64,000 bases of DNA from an uncultured Phycisphaerales bacterium. Lineage in GTDB: Bacteria > Planctomycetota > Phycisphaerae > WQYP01. A model generated the notes under the pieces. The model was given only the letters and a program-made list of their open reading frames with translations, was not told the DNA's origin and ran no database searches. Position numbers and translations under genes: made by a program. This document shows positions 46,326-55,647 of this stretch, in pieces. The DNA lies in assembly GCA_903845195.1 (NCBI GenBank), contig CAIMWO010000012.1:30704-94703 (forward strand). Direction: 5' to 3'. Every line of letters starts with the position of its first letter. The stretch's first letter is position 1.

Positions 46326-47435
46326 TCAATGGGCCGACGCGGCGACCGAATTCACATCACGATCCATCTGGCGTACAAGGTCCAGCATCTTTCGCGCAAC
46401 ATCAGGCAGAGCAGTCACGTGCTCGGCGGCGCCGCACTTGATGGCTTCCTGCGGCATGCCGAAAACGACCGACGTCGCTTCGTCCTGGGCGATGGTGCGG
46501 GCACCGGCCTGACGCATGAGCAGGAGGCCCTTGGCGCCGTCGCCCCCCATGCCGGTGAGAATCGCGCCGACCGCATTGCGCCCGGCGGTCTGGGCCACCG
46601 ACTGGAAGAGCACTTCGACACTGGGCTTCTGGTGGAAGACTTCCGGCCCGTCCTTAACCTGTACGTAGTAACGCGCGCCGGAGCGGCGCAGCAGCATGTG
46701 ATAGCCGCCTGGCGCAAGCAATACTTGACCAGCGAAGACGCCGTCTCCGTCCTGGGCTTCCTTGACGCGCACCTGACAAAGCGTGTCGAGCCGCTCGGCG
46801 AAGGATTTTGTGAAGCGTGCCGGCATGTGCTGCACGATCACCGTGCCGGGCGCATCGGCCGGGAGTTCGGTGAGGACGCGCGTCAGGGCCTGTACGCCGC
46901 CGGTCGATGCCCCGATCGCCAGGATCTTTTCGGTGGTGGCCAGCGCAGAAGCCGCGCCTTTGGGCTTCGGCGACCGCTTCGGAGCAGGCGTCGAACAAGT
47001 CAGGCGGGCCCGATACGCGAGTCTCACTTTCTGGATCAGATCGGCTGAGAGGTTTTCGACCGAGTAAGACGAACCGGGCTTGCCAAGTACATCCACGGCG
47101 CCGGCTTCCAGCGCCTCGACGGCGGTGCGCGTTCCTTGCGCGGTGAGCGAACTGACGACGACGACTGGCATTGGATGGTACTCCATCAGGCGGCGGAGAA
47201 ACGTCAGGCCGTCCATGTGGGGCATCTCAATATCCAGCGTCAGCACATCGGGGTTGAGCGCGACAATCTTGTCACGCGCCAGATAGGGGTCCGGCGCCGA
47301 CCCAATCACCTCAATGGACGGATCCTTCGCCAGCTCGCGGCAAAGCATGTTGCGCACCACGGCGGAGTCGTCCACGACCAGGACGCGGATCGCCTTGGCC
47401 GGAGGCACTGGATTGGCTGGCTCGCTGCTGATCAC
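46326..47435 (-). CDS. cheB: chemotaxis response regulator protein-glutamate methylesterase
   Basis: A 369-residue protein. An N-terminal receiver with the Asp in LTLDIEMPHMDG near 68 is linked to a C-terminal methylesterase with the catalytic Ser in IGASTGGV near 185, His in VQHMPARFT near 212 and Asp in LTGMGGDGAKG near 300. It demethylates receptors and deamidates Gln in them. The GTG start at 47435 overlaps the upstream stop as GTGA and has GGAG nine bases upstream; longer frames up to 47522 exist. Confidence 0.96.
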   Translation of the reverse strand: MISSEPANPVPPAKAIRVLVVDDSAVVRNMLCRELAKDPSIEVIGSAPDPYLARDKIVALNPDVLTLDIEMPHMDGLTFLRRLMEYHPMPVVVVSSLTAQGTRTAVEALEAGAVDVLGKPGSSYSVENLSADLIQKVRLAYRARLTCSTPAPKRSPKPKGAASALATTEKILAIGASTGGVQALTRVLTELPADAPGTVIVQHMPARFTKSFAERLDTLCQVRVKEAQDGDGVFAGQVLLAPGGYHMLLRRSGARYYVQVKDGPEVFHQKPSVEVLFQSVAQTAGRNAVGAILTGMGGDGAKGLLLMRQAGARTIAQDEATSVVFGMPQEAIKCGAAEHVTALPDVARKMLDLVRQMDRDVNSVAASAH

Positions 47436-47896
47436 GTGGGGGACTCCTGAATTCGCACTGCCAGCAGGCAGCCTTCGGCCATCAGCACTGATGTTTGCGG
47501 CTGGCTGATGAAACGACGCCACGCCTCGGCATCGGGCAATACACTCGAGGTCGGCAAGCCCATTTCGGGGCTGTCAGTTGGCTGGTCGCACAGTCGTGAA
47601 AGGAGCGCCCCGGTGGTGATGTTGCAGAGTTCCTGCAGCGCATCACCGGCACGCTGGGCGGCCTCGGGAGAGCCGGGCTCCAGGGCCAGGATGCTGGCCG
47701 CCAGGTTTTCTGCAAAGGCCCGCGGTGTCGCCAGCTGCAATTCGCCTGTTGCATCGCCGGACCAGCGTACAGTTACGCAATCAGCGGCGGCCGGCGCGGG
47801 CATCTCTTCTGTGACGGGCTCCGGGCAGATAAACGCCATGGTCTGAAGGGATTCAGCCAATGCTTCCAGCAGAAGTTCAGGCGACGGTTGGCGCAT
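47432..47896 (-). CDS. CheC/CheX-like chemotaxis phosphatase
   Basis: A 154-residue protein with one ExxN motif, ELCNITTGALLSRL near 86-99, preceded by AAQRAGDALQ. It is more diverged than the two CheX proteins of the block: the first half, ALAESLQTMAFICPEPV, resembles the CheX dimerisation part, but the block is clearly shorter. It overlaps cheB by 4 bases and the upstream cheY by about 20. Could be a CheC/CheX variant with another CheY partner. Confidence 0.75.
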   Translation of the reverse strand: MRQPSPELLLEALAESLQTMAFICPEPVTEEMPAPAAADCVTVRWSGDATGELQLATPRAFAENLAASILALEPGSPEAAQRAGDALQELCNITTGALLSRLCDQPTDSPEMGLPTSSVLPDAEAWRRFISQPQTSVLMAEGCLLAVRIQESPT

Positions 47897-48275
47897 GGCG
47901 ATTCTCCATCAAGGGGACAACCAGGTCGCGGAGCGACTCCGGCGTGCAGGGCTTCCGCAGATAGCCTTTGATTCCGGCGCGACGGAGCTCAAGAAGTCGG
48001 GATCCGCTGGGCTCGGCGCTGATGATCGCGATTCGGATGGGAGCGGTGGCGGGGTTCGCCAGGACCGCGTGAGCCAGTTCGATGCCATTCATCTCGGGCA
48101 TGTGCAGATCGGCGAGGATCAGGTCGACCATATGGGTAGCGAGTTGCGCAAGAGCCTGCTTTCCGTCCGCTGCTTCGAGAAATTCGCTGACCGGCAGCCC
48201 GGCCAGTTGGATGGCGCGTTTGATCATTCCGCGGGTGGTGGCGGAATCGTCCACTAACAGGATGCGGTAACTCAT
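47877..48275 (-). CDS. cheY: CheY-type response regulator
   Basis: A 132-residue receiver. Asp56 (ILADLHMPEMNG), the acidic pair Asp9-Asp10, Ser near 85 (AIISAEP) and Lys108 (YLRKPCTP) are present. No output domain. It differs from the other CheY of the operon mainly in the switch region and is therefore probably not redundant. 12 bases after cheD. Confidence 0.95.
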   Translation of the reverse strand: MSYRILLVDDSATTRGMIKRAIQLAGLPVSEFLEAADGKQALAQLATHMVDLILADLHMPEMNGIELAHAVLANPATAPIRIAIISAEPSGSRLLELRRAGIKGYLRKPCTPESLRDLVVPLMENRHAPTVA

Positions 48276-48287
48276 ATATCAGTCTCC

Positions 48288-48764
48288 TTAGAGGCTCGCG
48301 GTCTGGCCGCGGCTCTTGATGATGGTGGTGCCGTCGGCCACATGCAGGTAGAGCGTTCGCGGCTGCGACCCGCCGACCTCTTCGGCTTTCAGGAGCAGGC
48401 CGCGTTGCCAGAGAATCTTGCGGATCGCGGTGTGATTGCGTTTGCCGATCGAAAAGAGGCCCGAGTCATTGAGAATTTCGGCCCCGCCTGCGAGTTTGAC
48501 ATGCATTCGCCGCGGCTGGGCGCCCAATGCATCCAGGTCCCTGAGCAGGGCCGCCATTCCCGTGTCGGCGAACATACACGGGTTGGCCTGGGCGCGGGAC
48601 GCATCCAGCGTCGAGGTCGGCAACTGGTAGTGAAGCATGCCGCCGCAGCGGGCGATGGGGTCGTACATCGATACGGCAATGCACGAGCCCAACGAATACG
48701 TAACCAGAACATCTTCGGTGTCCTTGGAAACGCGGGCGTCAGAAACATTGACCACGATATTCAC
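48288..48764 (-). CDS. cheD: chemoreceptor glutamine deamidase
   Basis: A 158-residue protein. The catalytic triad of CheD is visible as Thr22, Cys28 (SLGSCIAVS) and His45 (GGMLHYQLP). CheD deamidates Gln residues of receptors and, in other bacteria, binds CheC/CheX to raise phosphatase activity. The GTG start at 48764 has AAGGAG nine bases upstream; a longer open frame extends to 48926 over cheR in another frame. 13 bases from cheR. Confidence 0.95.
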   Translation of the reverse strand: MNIVVNVSDARVSKDTEDVLVTYSLGSCIAVSMYDPIARCGGMLHYQLPTSTLDASRAQANPCMFADTGMAALLRDLDALGAQPRRMHVKLAGGAEILNDSGLFSIGKRNHTAIRKILWQRGLLLKAEEVGGSQPRTLYLHVADGTTIIKSRGQTASL

Positions 48765-48777
48765 AGCCGATATCTCC

Positions 48778-49617
48778 TTAGGTCTTCTGGTAGATGGTTG
48801 GCTGGACATAGCGGAACTTGTGCGCGATGCCGGTGAGCGACTCGGAATGGCCGGTAAAGAGCATGCCACCGGGGCCAAGGATCTCCCACAGGCGCGTGAT
48901 GAGCTTCTGCTGCGTGGGCTTGTCAAAGTAGATCATGACGTTGCGGCAGAAGATGAAGTCGATGGGCCCGACAAATGGCCAGGGTTCGAGCAAGTTCAGA
49001 TGGGCGAAACGCACCATTGAGCGAATCTTCGGCACCACCTGGACGAAGGGATGCGGTCCGCGAGCCTTGGCAAGATATTTGGTTTTGAACTGAGGCGGGA
49101 CAGGCTCCACGCGCTGCGGGTCGTACGACCCCTCGCGAGCGATTTTCAGAACGCGAGTGGAAATGTCGGTGGCGAGGATCAGGGCATCCCATGTTCCTCC
49201 GGCTGCTTCGAGGGCGTGCTGCACCGTCATGGCGATCGAGTAAGGCTCCTCCCCGGTGGAAGAGGCGGCGCTCCAGCCGCGAATACAGTTGCTGCCTGCC
49301 GCCCGGCGACGCGCCAGCAACTGCGGAAGAAATGCGCGGGCCAGATAATCGAAGTGGTCGGATTCGCGGAAGAAACTGGTGAGATTCGTGCTTAGAGAAT
49401 CGATCAGCTCCGAAAACTCATCGCTGTCCGGATTCGCCAGTGCGTGATCGAGGTAGTCCGACAGCGAAGCGAAGGAACTGCGGCGGAGAAGCTTGGTCAG
49501 ACGGGCCTGAATCAGCTCCTGCTTGCCCTCATGCAGGTTGATGCCGCAGTGCTGATAGACCGCCGCGGCGATTCGCTTGAGTTCGCCAGGCGTGAAGATT
49601 TCCGCGGACAACTGCAT
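48778..49617 (-). CDS. cheR: chemotaxis protein methyltransferase
   Basis: A 279-residue protein. The N-terminal helical domain (about 10-75) is followed by the SAM-binding Rossmann fold with RGWSAASSTGEEPYSIAM near 111 and FIFCRNVMIYFD near 222. CheR methylates Glu residues of chemoreceptors. It ends with a short tail. The start at 49617 has GGAGTGCGACGAAC before it; another start at 49653 is possible. A perfect hairpin separates it from the MCP gene. Confidence 0.95.
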   Translation of the reverse strand: MQLSAEIFTPGELKRIAAAVYQHCGINLHEGKQELIQARLTKLLRRSSFASLSDYLDHALANPDSDEFSELIDSLSTNLTSFFRESDHFDYLARAFLPQLLARRRAAGSNCIRGWSAASSTGEEPYSIAMTVQHALEAAGGTWDALILATDISTRVLKIAREGSYDPQRVEPVPPQFKTKYLAKARGPHPFVQVVPKIRSMVRFAHLNLLEPWPFVGPIDFIFCRNVMIYFDKPTQQKLITRLWEILGPGGMLFTGHSESLTGIAHKFRYVQPTIYQKT

Positions 49618-49665
49618 GTTCGTCGCACTCCAACCTGCTATCGGGGGCATCACAATTTTGAGAAG

Positions 49666-49697
49666 GACCGGAACGCCCCTCCATGGGCGTTCCGGTC
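49666..49697 (-). terminator. 13-bp perfect hairpin between MCP and cheR
   Basis: GACCGGAACGCCC and GGGCGTTCCGGTC with a 6-base loop. It lies 8 bases past the MCP stop. Downstream on the minus strand is CTTCTCAAAA, without a T-run, so it is more likely an intercistronic attenuator, RNA stabiliser or processing site than a full terminator. It would set receptor and adaptor levels apart from those of the enzymes. Confidence 0.65.
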
Positions 49698-49704
49698 GTC
49701 ATGA

Positions 49705-51309
49705 TTACCTGGCGCCGCCGAACTCGGCGAAAGCGTCCTCCTTGCGCGCCCGTTCATCATCATCGAGGGGAATTGCCAAGGACGGTGACTTCCTTGACGG
49801 AGCGCGGCCCTTGGCGATACCCGCCTTGTTCGCGGGCTGCCGCGATGGCGAAGCTTGCAGGGCATTGCCGTCCGCGCCGCTCTTCGTGGCCCCGCCGACC
49901 AGGGCGACGAGTTCCCCTACCATCTCGCTGAGTTGGATGGCCTGGCTGGAGAGTTCCTCCGCCGCCGACGCAGACTCTTCAGCGGAAGCTGCGTTGGACT
50001 GCGTGACCTTGTCCATCTGCGATACGGCGGTGTTCACCTGGTCGATACCCTGCGACTGTTCTTTCGACGCCGCGGCGATCTCGCCGACAAGGCTGTTGAC
50101 CTTGGTGGCGGCGGTGGTGATCTCTTCGAGGTTCTTGCCGACCTCGACCGCGATGGTCACGCCGTTCTTGGCGTTGTTGACGCTCTCTTCGATCATGGCG
50201 GCGGTGTTCTTGGCCGCTTCGGCGGAGCGCATTGCCAGGTTCCGGACCTCCTCGGCGACCACCGCAAATCCTTTTCCGGCTTCGCCCGCCCGCGCGGCTT
50301 CCACCGCGGCATTAAGGGCCAGGAGGTTGGTCTGGAACGCGATTTCATCGATGACCTTGATGATCTTGGCGGTCTCGGAAGCCGACTTCTGAATGTCGTT
50401 GATCGCGGTGGACATCTTGTTCATCGCATCGTTGCCCTTGGCGGCGGACCTCTGGGCCTCGCTGGAGAGACCCGCGGCCTGCTGGGCAGTCTCCGAGTTC
50501 TTCCGGGTCATGCTCGCCATCTCTTCCAGTGCGGACGTAGTCTCCTCGAGGGCGGCAGCCTGCTCGGAAGCACCCTGCGCCAGCGACTGGCTGGAGGAAG
50601 ACACCTGGCCGGCCGCGGAACTGGTCTGCTGTGAACCGGCCGCGAGCGTGCCGGCAATGCGATTGAGCGCCTTGTTGACCGCCCGGGTGATGAGCGTAGC
50701 CAGGACAGCACCGGCCAGGATGGCCAGGGCGATGCCAACGACCGATCCGGTCTTGCCGTTTCCTACGGCGGAGACGATCTGCACGGTGGAATCATCCGCC
50801 GACTTCTTGTTGGACTCATTCAGGGCGATCGTCATCTTCAACAGCTTTTCAAACGGGGGAACGAATTCAGTGCGATACATCTCCATCGCCTCTTTCTTCT
50901 TTCCGTCGCGGCTGAGATTCAGGATTTTGGTGCGCGCCGCGGCGTATTCCGCCCGGGCTGCTTTCGCGGCCTCAAAAAGCTCATGCTCGTTCGGCGTAGT
51001 CAGCGTCTCTTCGAGCTCCTTGTAGGCCTTGGTATTCCCTTCCGTCATCGCGAGCATCTTCGCGTCGGCACTGTCCATGTCCTGCTTGGACTCGGCGAGT
51101 ATGTGCTGCAGGACGATCCCGCCGGCGGCATAGGTATTGGCTTCGATCGTCCCCGCGCAGGCCACGCCCGGCAGAGATTTCTTGGCAATAGTCGCGACGT
51201 GTGCATCAATGGCTGCGATTCGCGTATAGGTGAAGAGCCCGAGCGCGGCGGTAATGGTGATGCAGACTGCAAAACCTGACAGAATCCGTTTTCCGATGGT
51301 CATACTCAT
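49705..51309 (-). CDS. methyl-accepting chemotaxis protein
   Basis: A 534-residue receptor. Helix 1 (about 8-28), a 4HB-type ligand domain (about 30-185), helix 2 (about 190-212) with a short HAMP-like or coiled-coil region, and a cytoplasmic signalling domain whose hairpin tip is [42 protein letters not shown]. Methylation-type Gln/Glu heptads lie on both sides ([13 protein letters not shown] and [16 protein letters not shown]). There is no CheR-tethering NWETF at the C-terminus. Ligand unknown. It is the only MCP here; AAAGGAATGAGAC precedes the start. Confidence 0.95.
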   Translation of the reverse strand: MSMTIGKRILSGFAVCITITAALGLFTYTRIAAIDAHVATIAKKSLPGVACAGTIEANTYAAGGIVLQHILAESKQDMDSADAKMLAMTEGNTKAYKELEETLTTPNEHELFEAAKAARAEYAAARTKILNLSRDGKKKEAMEMYRTEFVPPFEKLLKMTIALNESNKKSADDSTVQIVSAVGNGKTGSVVGIALAILAGAVLATLITRAVNKALNRIAGTLAAGSQQTSSAAGQVSSSSQSLAQGASEQAAALEETTSALEEMASMTRKNSETAQQAAGLSSEAQRSAAKGNDAMNKMSTAINDIQKSASETAKIIKVIDEIAFQTNLLALNAAVEAARAGEAGKGFAVVAEEVRNLAMRSAEAAKNTAAMIEESVNNAKNGVTIAVEVGKNLEEITTAATKVNSLVGEIAAASKEQSQGIDQVNTAVSQMDKVTQSNAASAEESASAAEELSSQAIQLSEMVGELVALVGGATKSGADGNALQASPSRQPANKAGIAKGRAPSRKSPSLAIPLDDDERARKEDAFAEFGGAR

Positions 51310-51389
51310 GTCTCATTCCTTTCTAAGGCTAACGCACTCAATTGGGCGTTGGCTGCCAATGAAGAATCCACCCGGGAAAAAATTACTCT

Positions 51390-52982
51390 CTAGAATTTCA
51401 GCTGTAATTGCAGACGGAACACAATGTCCTGCGTGTTTACGGCGCTACCGATCGTCGAGCTACTGGACATGGCTTCGTTTGGAATGTACGTCAGATCGCT
51501 CTGGATCTTGAAGTTCTGACCATAGACGTAATAGTTCAGGCCCAACGTGAATTCCTCGGCGCGATTAGAGCTTCCCTCAGTCAAAAACTGCCCCGCGCGA
51601 CCGACCACTTCCAGCTTGTTGGTCAGCATGTAGCCGATCTGCCCGTAGTAGCCCATCTCAAAGAAGCTCGAATTGGCGCTGGAACCGGTGAGGCTATACC
51701 CGCCGGGAAGTGCCGGGGCCGTACCCGCGTCGGCGGCGGGGTTTTCGTTGATCTGCTGGAAGTAGTATGCCGTCGTGAATGACAAGCCCTGGTACTTGGC
51801 CGAGACATCGACCGTGCCCCGGTATAGATCGCCATTGAGCGGGTAGCTCGCAAAACCAGGAGACGTGATTGTCCCCACGGGAATCGTTGCATTGCCCTGC
51901 GGGCTCGGGAACGCGGTGCTCGTGGTATTGGCCGACTCGTATCCGACGGCGCCGCCGACCATCCAGGCCAGATCGCCGCGCTCCTTGCGCAGGTCGGGTT
52001 CGTCGGCGAAGTCGCAGAGTTTGCCGCCGCCGGCATATTGCAGGCGCATGTAATAGGCCAGCCGGTTGTCATTGGCGCCGGCGTTACTGCTCGTGGTGCC
52101 ACTGGTGCTCACTTCGCCCGCGCGCCCCAGGGTATTCGAATTCTGGCCGTTGTTGAGATTCACTTCGTAACTCAAACGATCCTTGATCAGTTGGCCGAAG
52201 ACGCTCATGCCCGTGGAGCGTGCCGGATCGAATGGACACAGCACCGCGGGCACATCCACAAGCTCGGCGCCGGTGCTGGTGTATTCCGCACGCGAGAATG
52301 GCGTCAGGAACGCCCCGATGCGCACGTTGAAAAGGTCGTTGAACCGGTAGGCCACGAACAGATCGACAATCTGGAAGAAATTCTTATCCGTGGAAACGGA
52401 CGTCTGCGACGTTGAGGTCACGTTCCCCGCACCATCCGTCGTGACCGTCGAAATGGGATTCTTGGCGCAATTGTCGCCCGCGAAATCACCGGTGAAGTTG
52501 AAGGTCAAATCCGGCGTAAAGGCATTGCCGGTGAAGATGAGCCTGGCTCTGCGAAAATCGAAACCATTCACGTTGCCGGCCTTGGGCGCGGTCGTGAAGG
52601 CGCCTGCGTTGTGCACTTCGCTCCGTGCAAACGTATAGCGAGCCTGCACCAATCCACCGACGCTGAGTTTGAAATTGCGATCGTCCGTCTGGAGGAAGAA
52701 CCCGTTGTTGTAGCCAAAGTTCGGTCCCGCCGCGGACTTTGACCGGGCCTTGCTGTCGGCCAGCGCTTCCTCGACGATCGCGCGGATTTGGTCCGTCCGT
52801 GCGGCGGTCATCCAGTTGTCGGATTCCTTTCGCTCCAAATCGGCCAGTCGTTGGGTCAACGATTGAACCTGCGTCTGCAGGTCAGCGACCGTGGGAGCGG
52901 CCGGCGGTTCGGCGAATACCTGCCCGGCCGACACCACCACTGCAGAAAGAAGTAGAGCTATATGCCATTTATTCGTTTTCAT
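51390..52982 (-). CDS. outer-membrane porin, phosphate-selective OprO/OprP-like
   Basis: A 530-residue secreted beta-barrel. The signal peptide (MKTNKWHIALLLSAVVVSAGQVFA) is followed by a coiled coil with DLQTQVQSLTQRLADLERKE, typical of porins that trimerise by an N-terminal coil. FKLSVGGLVQARYTF, FDFRRARLIFTGNAF, QIVDLFVAYRFNDLFNVRIGAF and the C-terminal FRLQLQLKF are OprO/P-family features. Its place inside a chemosensory operon, between CheW and MCP, is unusual. It may admit the ligand sensed by the MCP. The final Phe is the usual outer-membrane signal. Confidence 0.87.
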   Translation of the reverse strand: MKTNKWHIALLLSAVVVSAGQVFAEPPAAPTVADLQTQVQSLTQRLADLERKESDNWMTAARTDQIRAIVEEALADSKARSKSAAGPNFGYNNGFFLQTDDRNFKLSVGGLVQARYTFARSEVHNAGAFTTAPKAGNVNGFDFRRARLIFTGNAFTPDLTFNFTGDFAGDNCAKNPISTVTTDGAGNVTSTSQTSVSTDKNFFQIVDLFVAYRFNDLFNVRIGAFLTPFSRAEYTSTGAELVDVPAVLCPFDPARSTGMSVFGQLIKDRLSYEVNLNNGQNSNTLGRAGEVSTSGTTSSNAGANDNRLAYYMRLQYAGGGKLCDFADEPDLRKERGDLAWMVGGAVGYESANTTSTAFPSPQGNATIPVGTITSPGFASYPLNGDLYRGTVDVSAKYQGLSFTTAYYFQQINENPAADAGTAPALPGGYSLTGSSANSSFFEMGYYGQIGYMLTNKLEVVGRAGQFLTEGSSNRAEEFTLGLNYYVYGQNFKIQSDLTYIPNEAMSSSSTIGSAVNTQDIVFRLQLQLKF

Positions 52983-53035
52983 CGGTTGCTGCCTTTGTTT
53001 TTTGGGTGCCCTGGTTCCGTAAACGTTGAGAATGG

Positions 53036-53545
53036 TTATGCCTTTAACGCCGCCGCGAGTTCCTGGGCCTCGAGCACCTTGTCGATATCGAGGAGAATCT
53101 TCACGGCCTCACCCACCTTGCCCATGCCGAGGATGAAGTCGGTGGCCACAGAGCTGCCGAAGGTTGGCGGGGCCTCAATGTTCTCCGCGGGAATCTCCAG
53201 AACTTCCGAGACGCGGTCCACGATGATGCCGGTGGAGAGCTTCCGCCCGGCATGGGCGATCTCGACCACGATGATGCACGTCTGGTCGGTCTTCGGCGCC
53301 GCTTCCATGGCGAACTTGGACCGCAGATCCACCACCACGATCACCTGGCCACGCAGGTTGACCACTCCCTTGACGTAGCCCGGCGTACGCGGCAGGGCGG
53401 TGATGTCGAGCCAGCCGATGATCTCGCGAACCTTGAGAATCTCGAGGCCGTATTCTTCTTTGCCCAGCGCAAAGGTGAGGTACTTGCCGCCGAGTGCGTT
53501 GGCGGCGAGAGTGGCCGCCGCCGCCGATAGAGTGGAACTTGCCAT
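53036..53545 (-). CDS. cheW: chemotaxis adaptor CheW
   Basis: A 170-residue adaptor. The CheW fold is marked by KYLTFALGKEEYGLEILKVREII near 20, GVVNLRGQVIVVVDLRSKF near 60 and ILGMGKVGEAVKILLDIDKVL near the end. The N-terminus MASSTLSAAAATLAANALGG is longer and Ala-rich. It links CheA to receptors. GGAGGCAACAC precedes the ATG at 53545. It lies 38 bases after cheA. Confidence 0.96.
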   Translation of the reverse strand: MASSTLSAAAATLAANALGGKYLTFALGKEEYGLEILKVREIIGWLDITALPRTPGYVKGVVNLRGQVIVVVDLRSKFAMEAAPKTDQTCIIVVEIAHAGRKLSTGIIVDRVSEVLEIPAENIEAPPTFGSSVATDFILGMGKVGEAVKILLDIDKVLEAQELAAALKA

Positions 53546-53583
53546 GTGTTGCCTCCGAAAAAACGCCTGCGCGATGCGGCCTC

Positions 53584-55647
53584 TCAACTCGCGGCCATCA
53601 AATCCAAAATTCCTGGCGCATCGAGAATCAGACTGATCGTGCCGTCACCGAGAATGGCGCCTCCCGAAACTCCCGGGAGGTTGCCCGTGATTTCACCCAG
53701 AGATTTGATGACCACCTGCTGCTGACCCAGGAGCTCGTCGACCATGATGCATGCCCGCCGATCGCCGTCCTGCACCAGCACCAGCAATGCCTGGCAGGGA
53801 TCGGTGTTCCGGGGCGTGACGTGGAATAGTTCGTGCAGGCGGCATACCGGCAGCAGACTCCCGCGGATCATGCACATCTCGCCGCGGTTCTGCAGAGTCG
53901 AAAGCTGCCCCGCCTTTGGCTGCAGGCTCTGTTCGATACTGGTGATGGGCAGGATGTAGCGCTCCGCACCCACCTTGACGACCAGCCCGTCGATGACGGC
54001 CAGCGTCAAGGGAAGGCGGATCGCAAACGTCGAGCCCTTTCCTTCCGTCGAGGTGATGTCAATGCGGCCGCGAAGTGCTTCGACATTCTTTCGCACCACG
54101 TCCATGCCCACGCCCCGCCCCGATACATCCGTAACCTTCTCGGCGGTGGACAACCCCGGATGGAAGATCAGGCGGAATATGTCCTGTTCGCTGAGCTCCT
54201 GTCCTTCTTGGAGCAACCCGGCTTGCCGAGCCTTGGTCAATATCTTCTTCTGATTCAACCCCCGTCCATCGTCGCGGATCTCCACAACAATGTTGCCCGC
54301 CTGATGGTACGCCAGAAGCTCGACGTGGCCCGCTGCAGACTTGCCCGCGCGCACCCGGTCTTCCGGCGACTCGATGCCGTGATCCGCAGCGTTGCGGATC
54401 ATGTGCACCAGCGGATCCGCCAATGCCTCCACCAGGTTGCGATCCAGTTCCGTCTCCCCGCCGGTGAGCTTCAATTCGATCTGCTTGCCCGCCTTGCGAG
54501 CCAGATCGCGAATCAGCCTGGCCATCTTCTGGAAGACACCCTGGATGGGAACCATCCGCATGGCCATCGTCAGTTCCTGGAGCTCACGCGTGATCTTGCT
54601 CACGTGCGATAAATTCCGCGCCACGCGTGGTTCCCCGCTGACCAGCCGCGTCAGATCCTGGTTCACCATGGCCTGGGCAATGACCAGCTCACCCACCATG
54701 TTAATAAGACTGTCCAATCGCCCCGTGGCCACTTTTACCGTGGCGTCGGTGGCCGCGACCGCCTTGGCGCTCGCGCCTTCAGGCACGCTGGCCGGCCGCG
54801 CCTCACTTGCTGCGTTGCCCGCGCCGGGCGCGGCTGCAGGAGCAGATTGCGCAAGACCGGCGGCTCCATCGCGTAGCCTTGCCAGCATATCCTTCAAACC
54901 TGGCTGCTCGCCGATCGGGGTCTGCTGACTGACCGCGGTCTCGATCGTTCGAATCATGGCTTTGGCCATGTCCACGGCCTGCAGAACCAGGTCCAGCACT
55001 TCGCTGGTCAGTGTCAGTTCGCCCTTGCGGGCCTTGTCCAGAAGGTTCTCTGCCGCATGTGCCAACTGGCCGATCTGCTTGAAGTTCAGGAACCCCGCAA
55101 CGCCTTTGATCGTGTGGAATCCGCGGAATACCGCGTTAATCAGCTCGTGGTCATCCGGCTGTTCTTCGAGTTTGAGCAGATCCGCTTCGGCCGATTCCAG
55201 ATGCCCCCGCGCCTCACCGATGAAATCCTGTACTAATGACAGGTCTTCCGGTTTGGATAGTTCCTCGACAACAGTAACAGCCTCTTCGGCGCCGCACGCC
55301 GGCGATGATTCTGCAGCCACCGGGGCCGTCTCATTCTTCGACGTTTCCGTTGCTGCCGTGCCGCTGAGAAGTTGTTGGATCTGTGCGATGCTCTCGCAAA
55401 CAGATTCCAAAGCCGCATTCGCGTCGTCGGCTTCCCGCAGGATGAGTTGCTCGACCAGCTTTGACGCTGCCTGTGCCGTGCGCGACAGCCGATCGGCCAC
55501 TGGAGCAGCCAAGGTCGCATCTGCCGCCACCTGCGCCGGCATCGCGGAGAGATCCTCGTGCAGTCGCGCCAGGGCCGCCAAGTCGTTGGGGTCCGCCACC
55601 AGGACGGCGGAAGCCAGACGTTCGGTTGTCGCATCGAGTGATGACAT
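53584..55647 (-). CDS. cheA: chemotaxis histidine kinase CheA
   Basis: A 687-residue kinase. The first 130 residues are a helical extension (possibly a second, non-phosphorylated Hpt-like bundle) with no phospho-His. The Hpt domain has phospho-His178 in FRGFHTIKGVAGF. There is no separate P2 CheY-binding domain; an Ala/Pro linker (about 275-305) stands in its place. Dimerisation (about 305-375), HATPase with VHMIRNAADHGIE near 420 and GRGVGMDVV near 510, and a CheW-like domain from 550 complete it. It starts the operon on the minus strand; GGTGAGCTGCG precedes the ATG. Confidence 0.96.
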   Translation of the reverse strand: MSSLDATTERLASAVLVADPNDLAALARLHEDLSAMPAQVAADATLAAPVADRLSRTAQAASKLVEQLILREADDANAALESVCESIAQIQQLLSGTAATETSKNETAPVAAESSPACGAEEAVTVVEELSKPEDLSLVQDFIGEARGHLESAEADLLKLEEQPDDHELINAVFRGFHTIKGVAGFLNFKQIGQLAHAAENLLDKARKGELTLTSEVLDLVLQAVDMAKAMIRTIETAVSQQTPIGEQPGLKDMLARLRDGAAGLAQSAPAAAPGAGNAASEARPASVPEGASAKAVAATDATVKVATGRLDSLINMVGELVIAQAMVNQDLTRLVSGEPRVARNLSHVSKITRELQELTMAMRMVPIQGVFQKMARLIRDLARKAGKQIELKLTGGETELDRNLVEALADPLVHMIRNAADHGIESPEDRVRAGKSAAGHVELLAYHQAGNIVVEIRDDGRGLNQKKILTKARQAGLLQEGQELSEQDIFRLIFHPGLSTAEKVTDVSGRGVGMDVVRKNVEALRGRIDITSTEGKGSTFAIRLPLTLAVIDGLVVKVGAERYILPITSIEQSLQPKAGQLSTLQNRGEMCMIRGSLLPVCRLHELFHVTPRNTDPCQALLVLVQDGDRRACIMVDELLGQQQVVIKSLGEITGNLPGVSGGAILGDGTISLILDAPGILDLMAAS

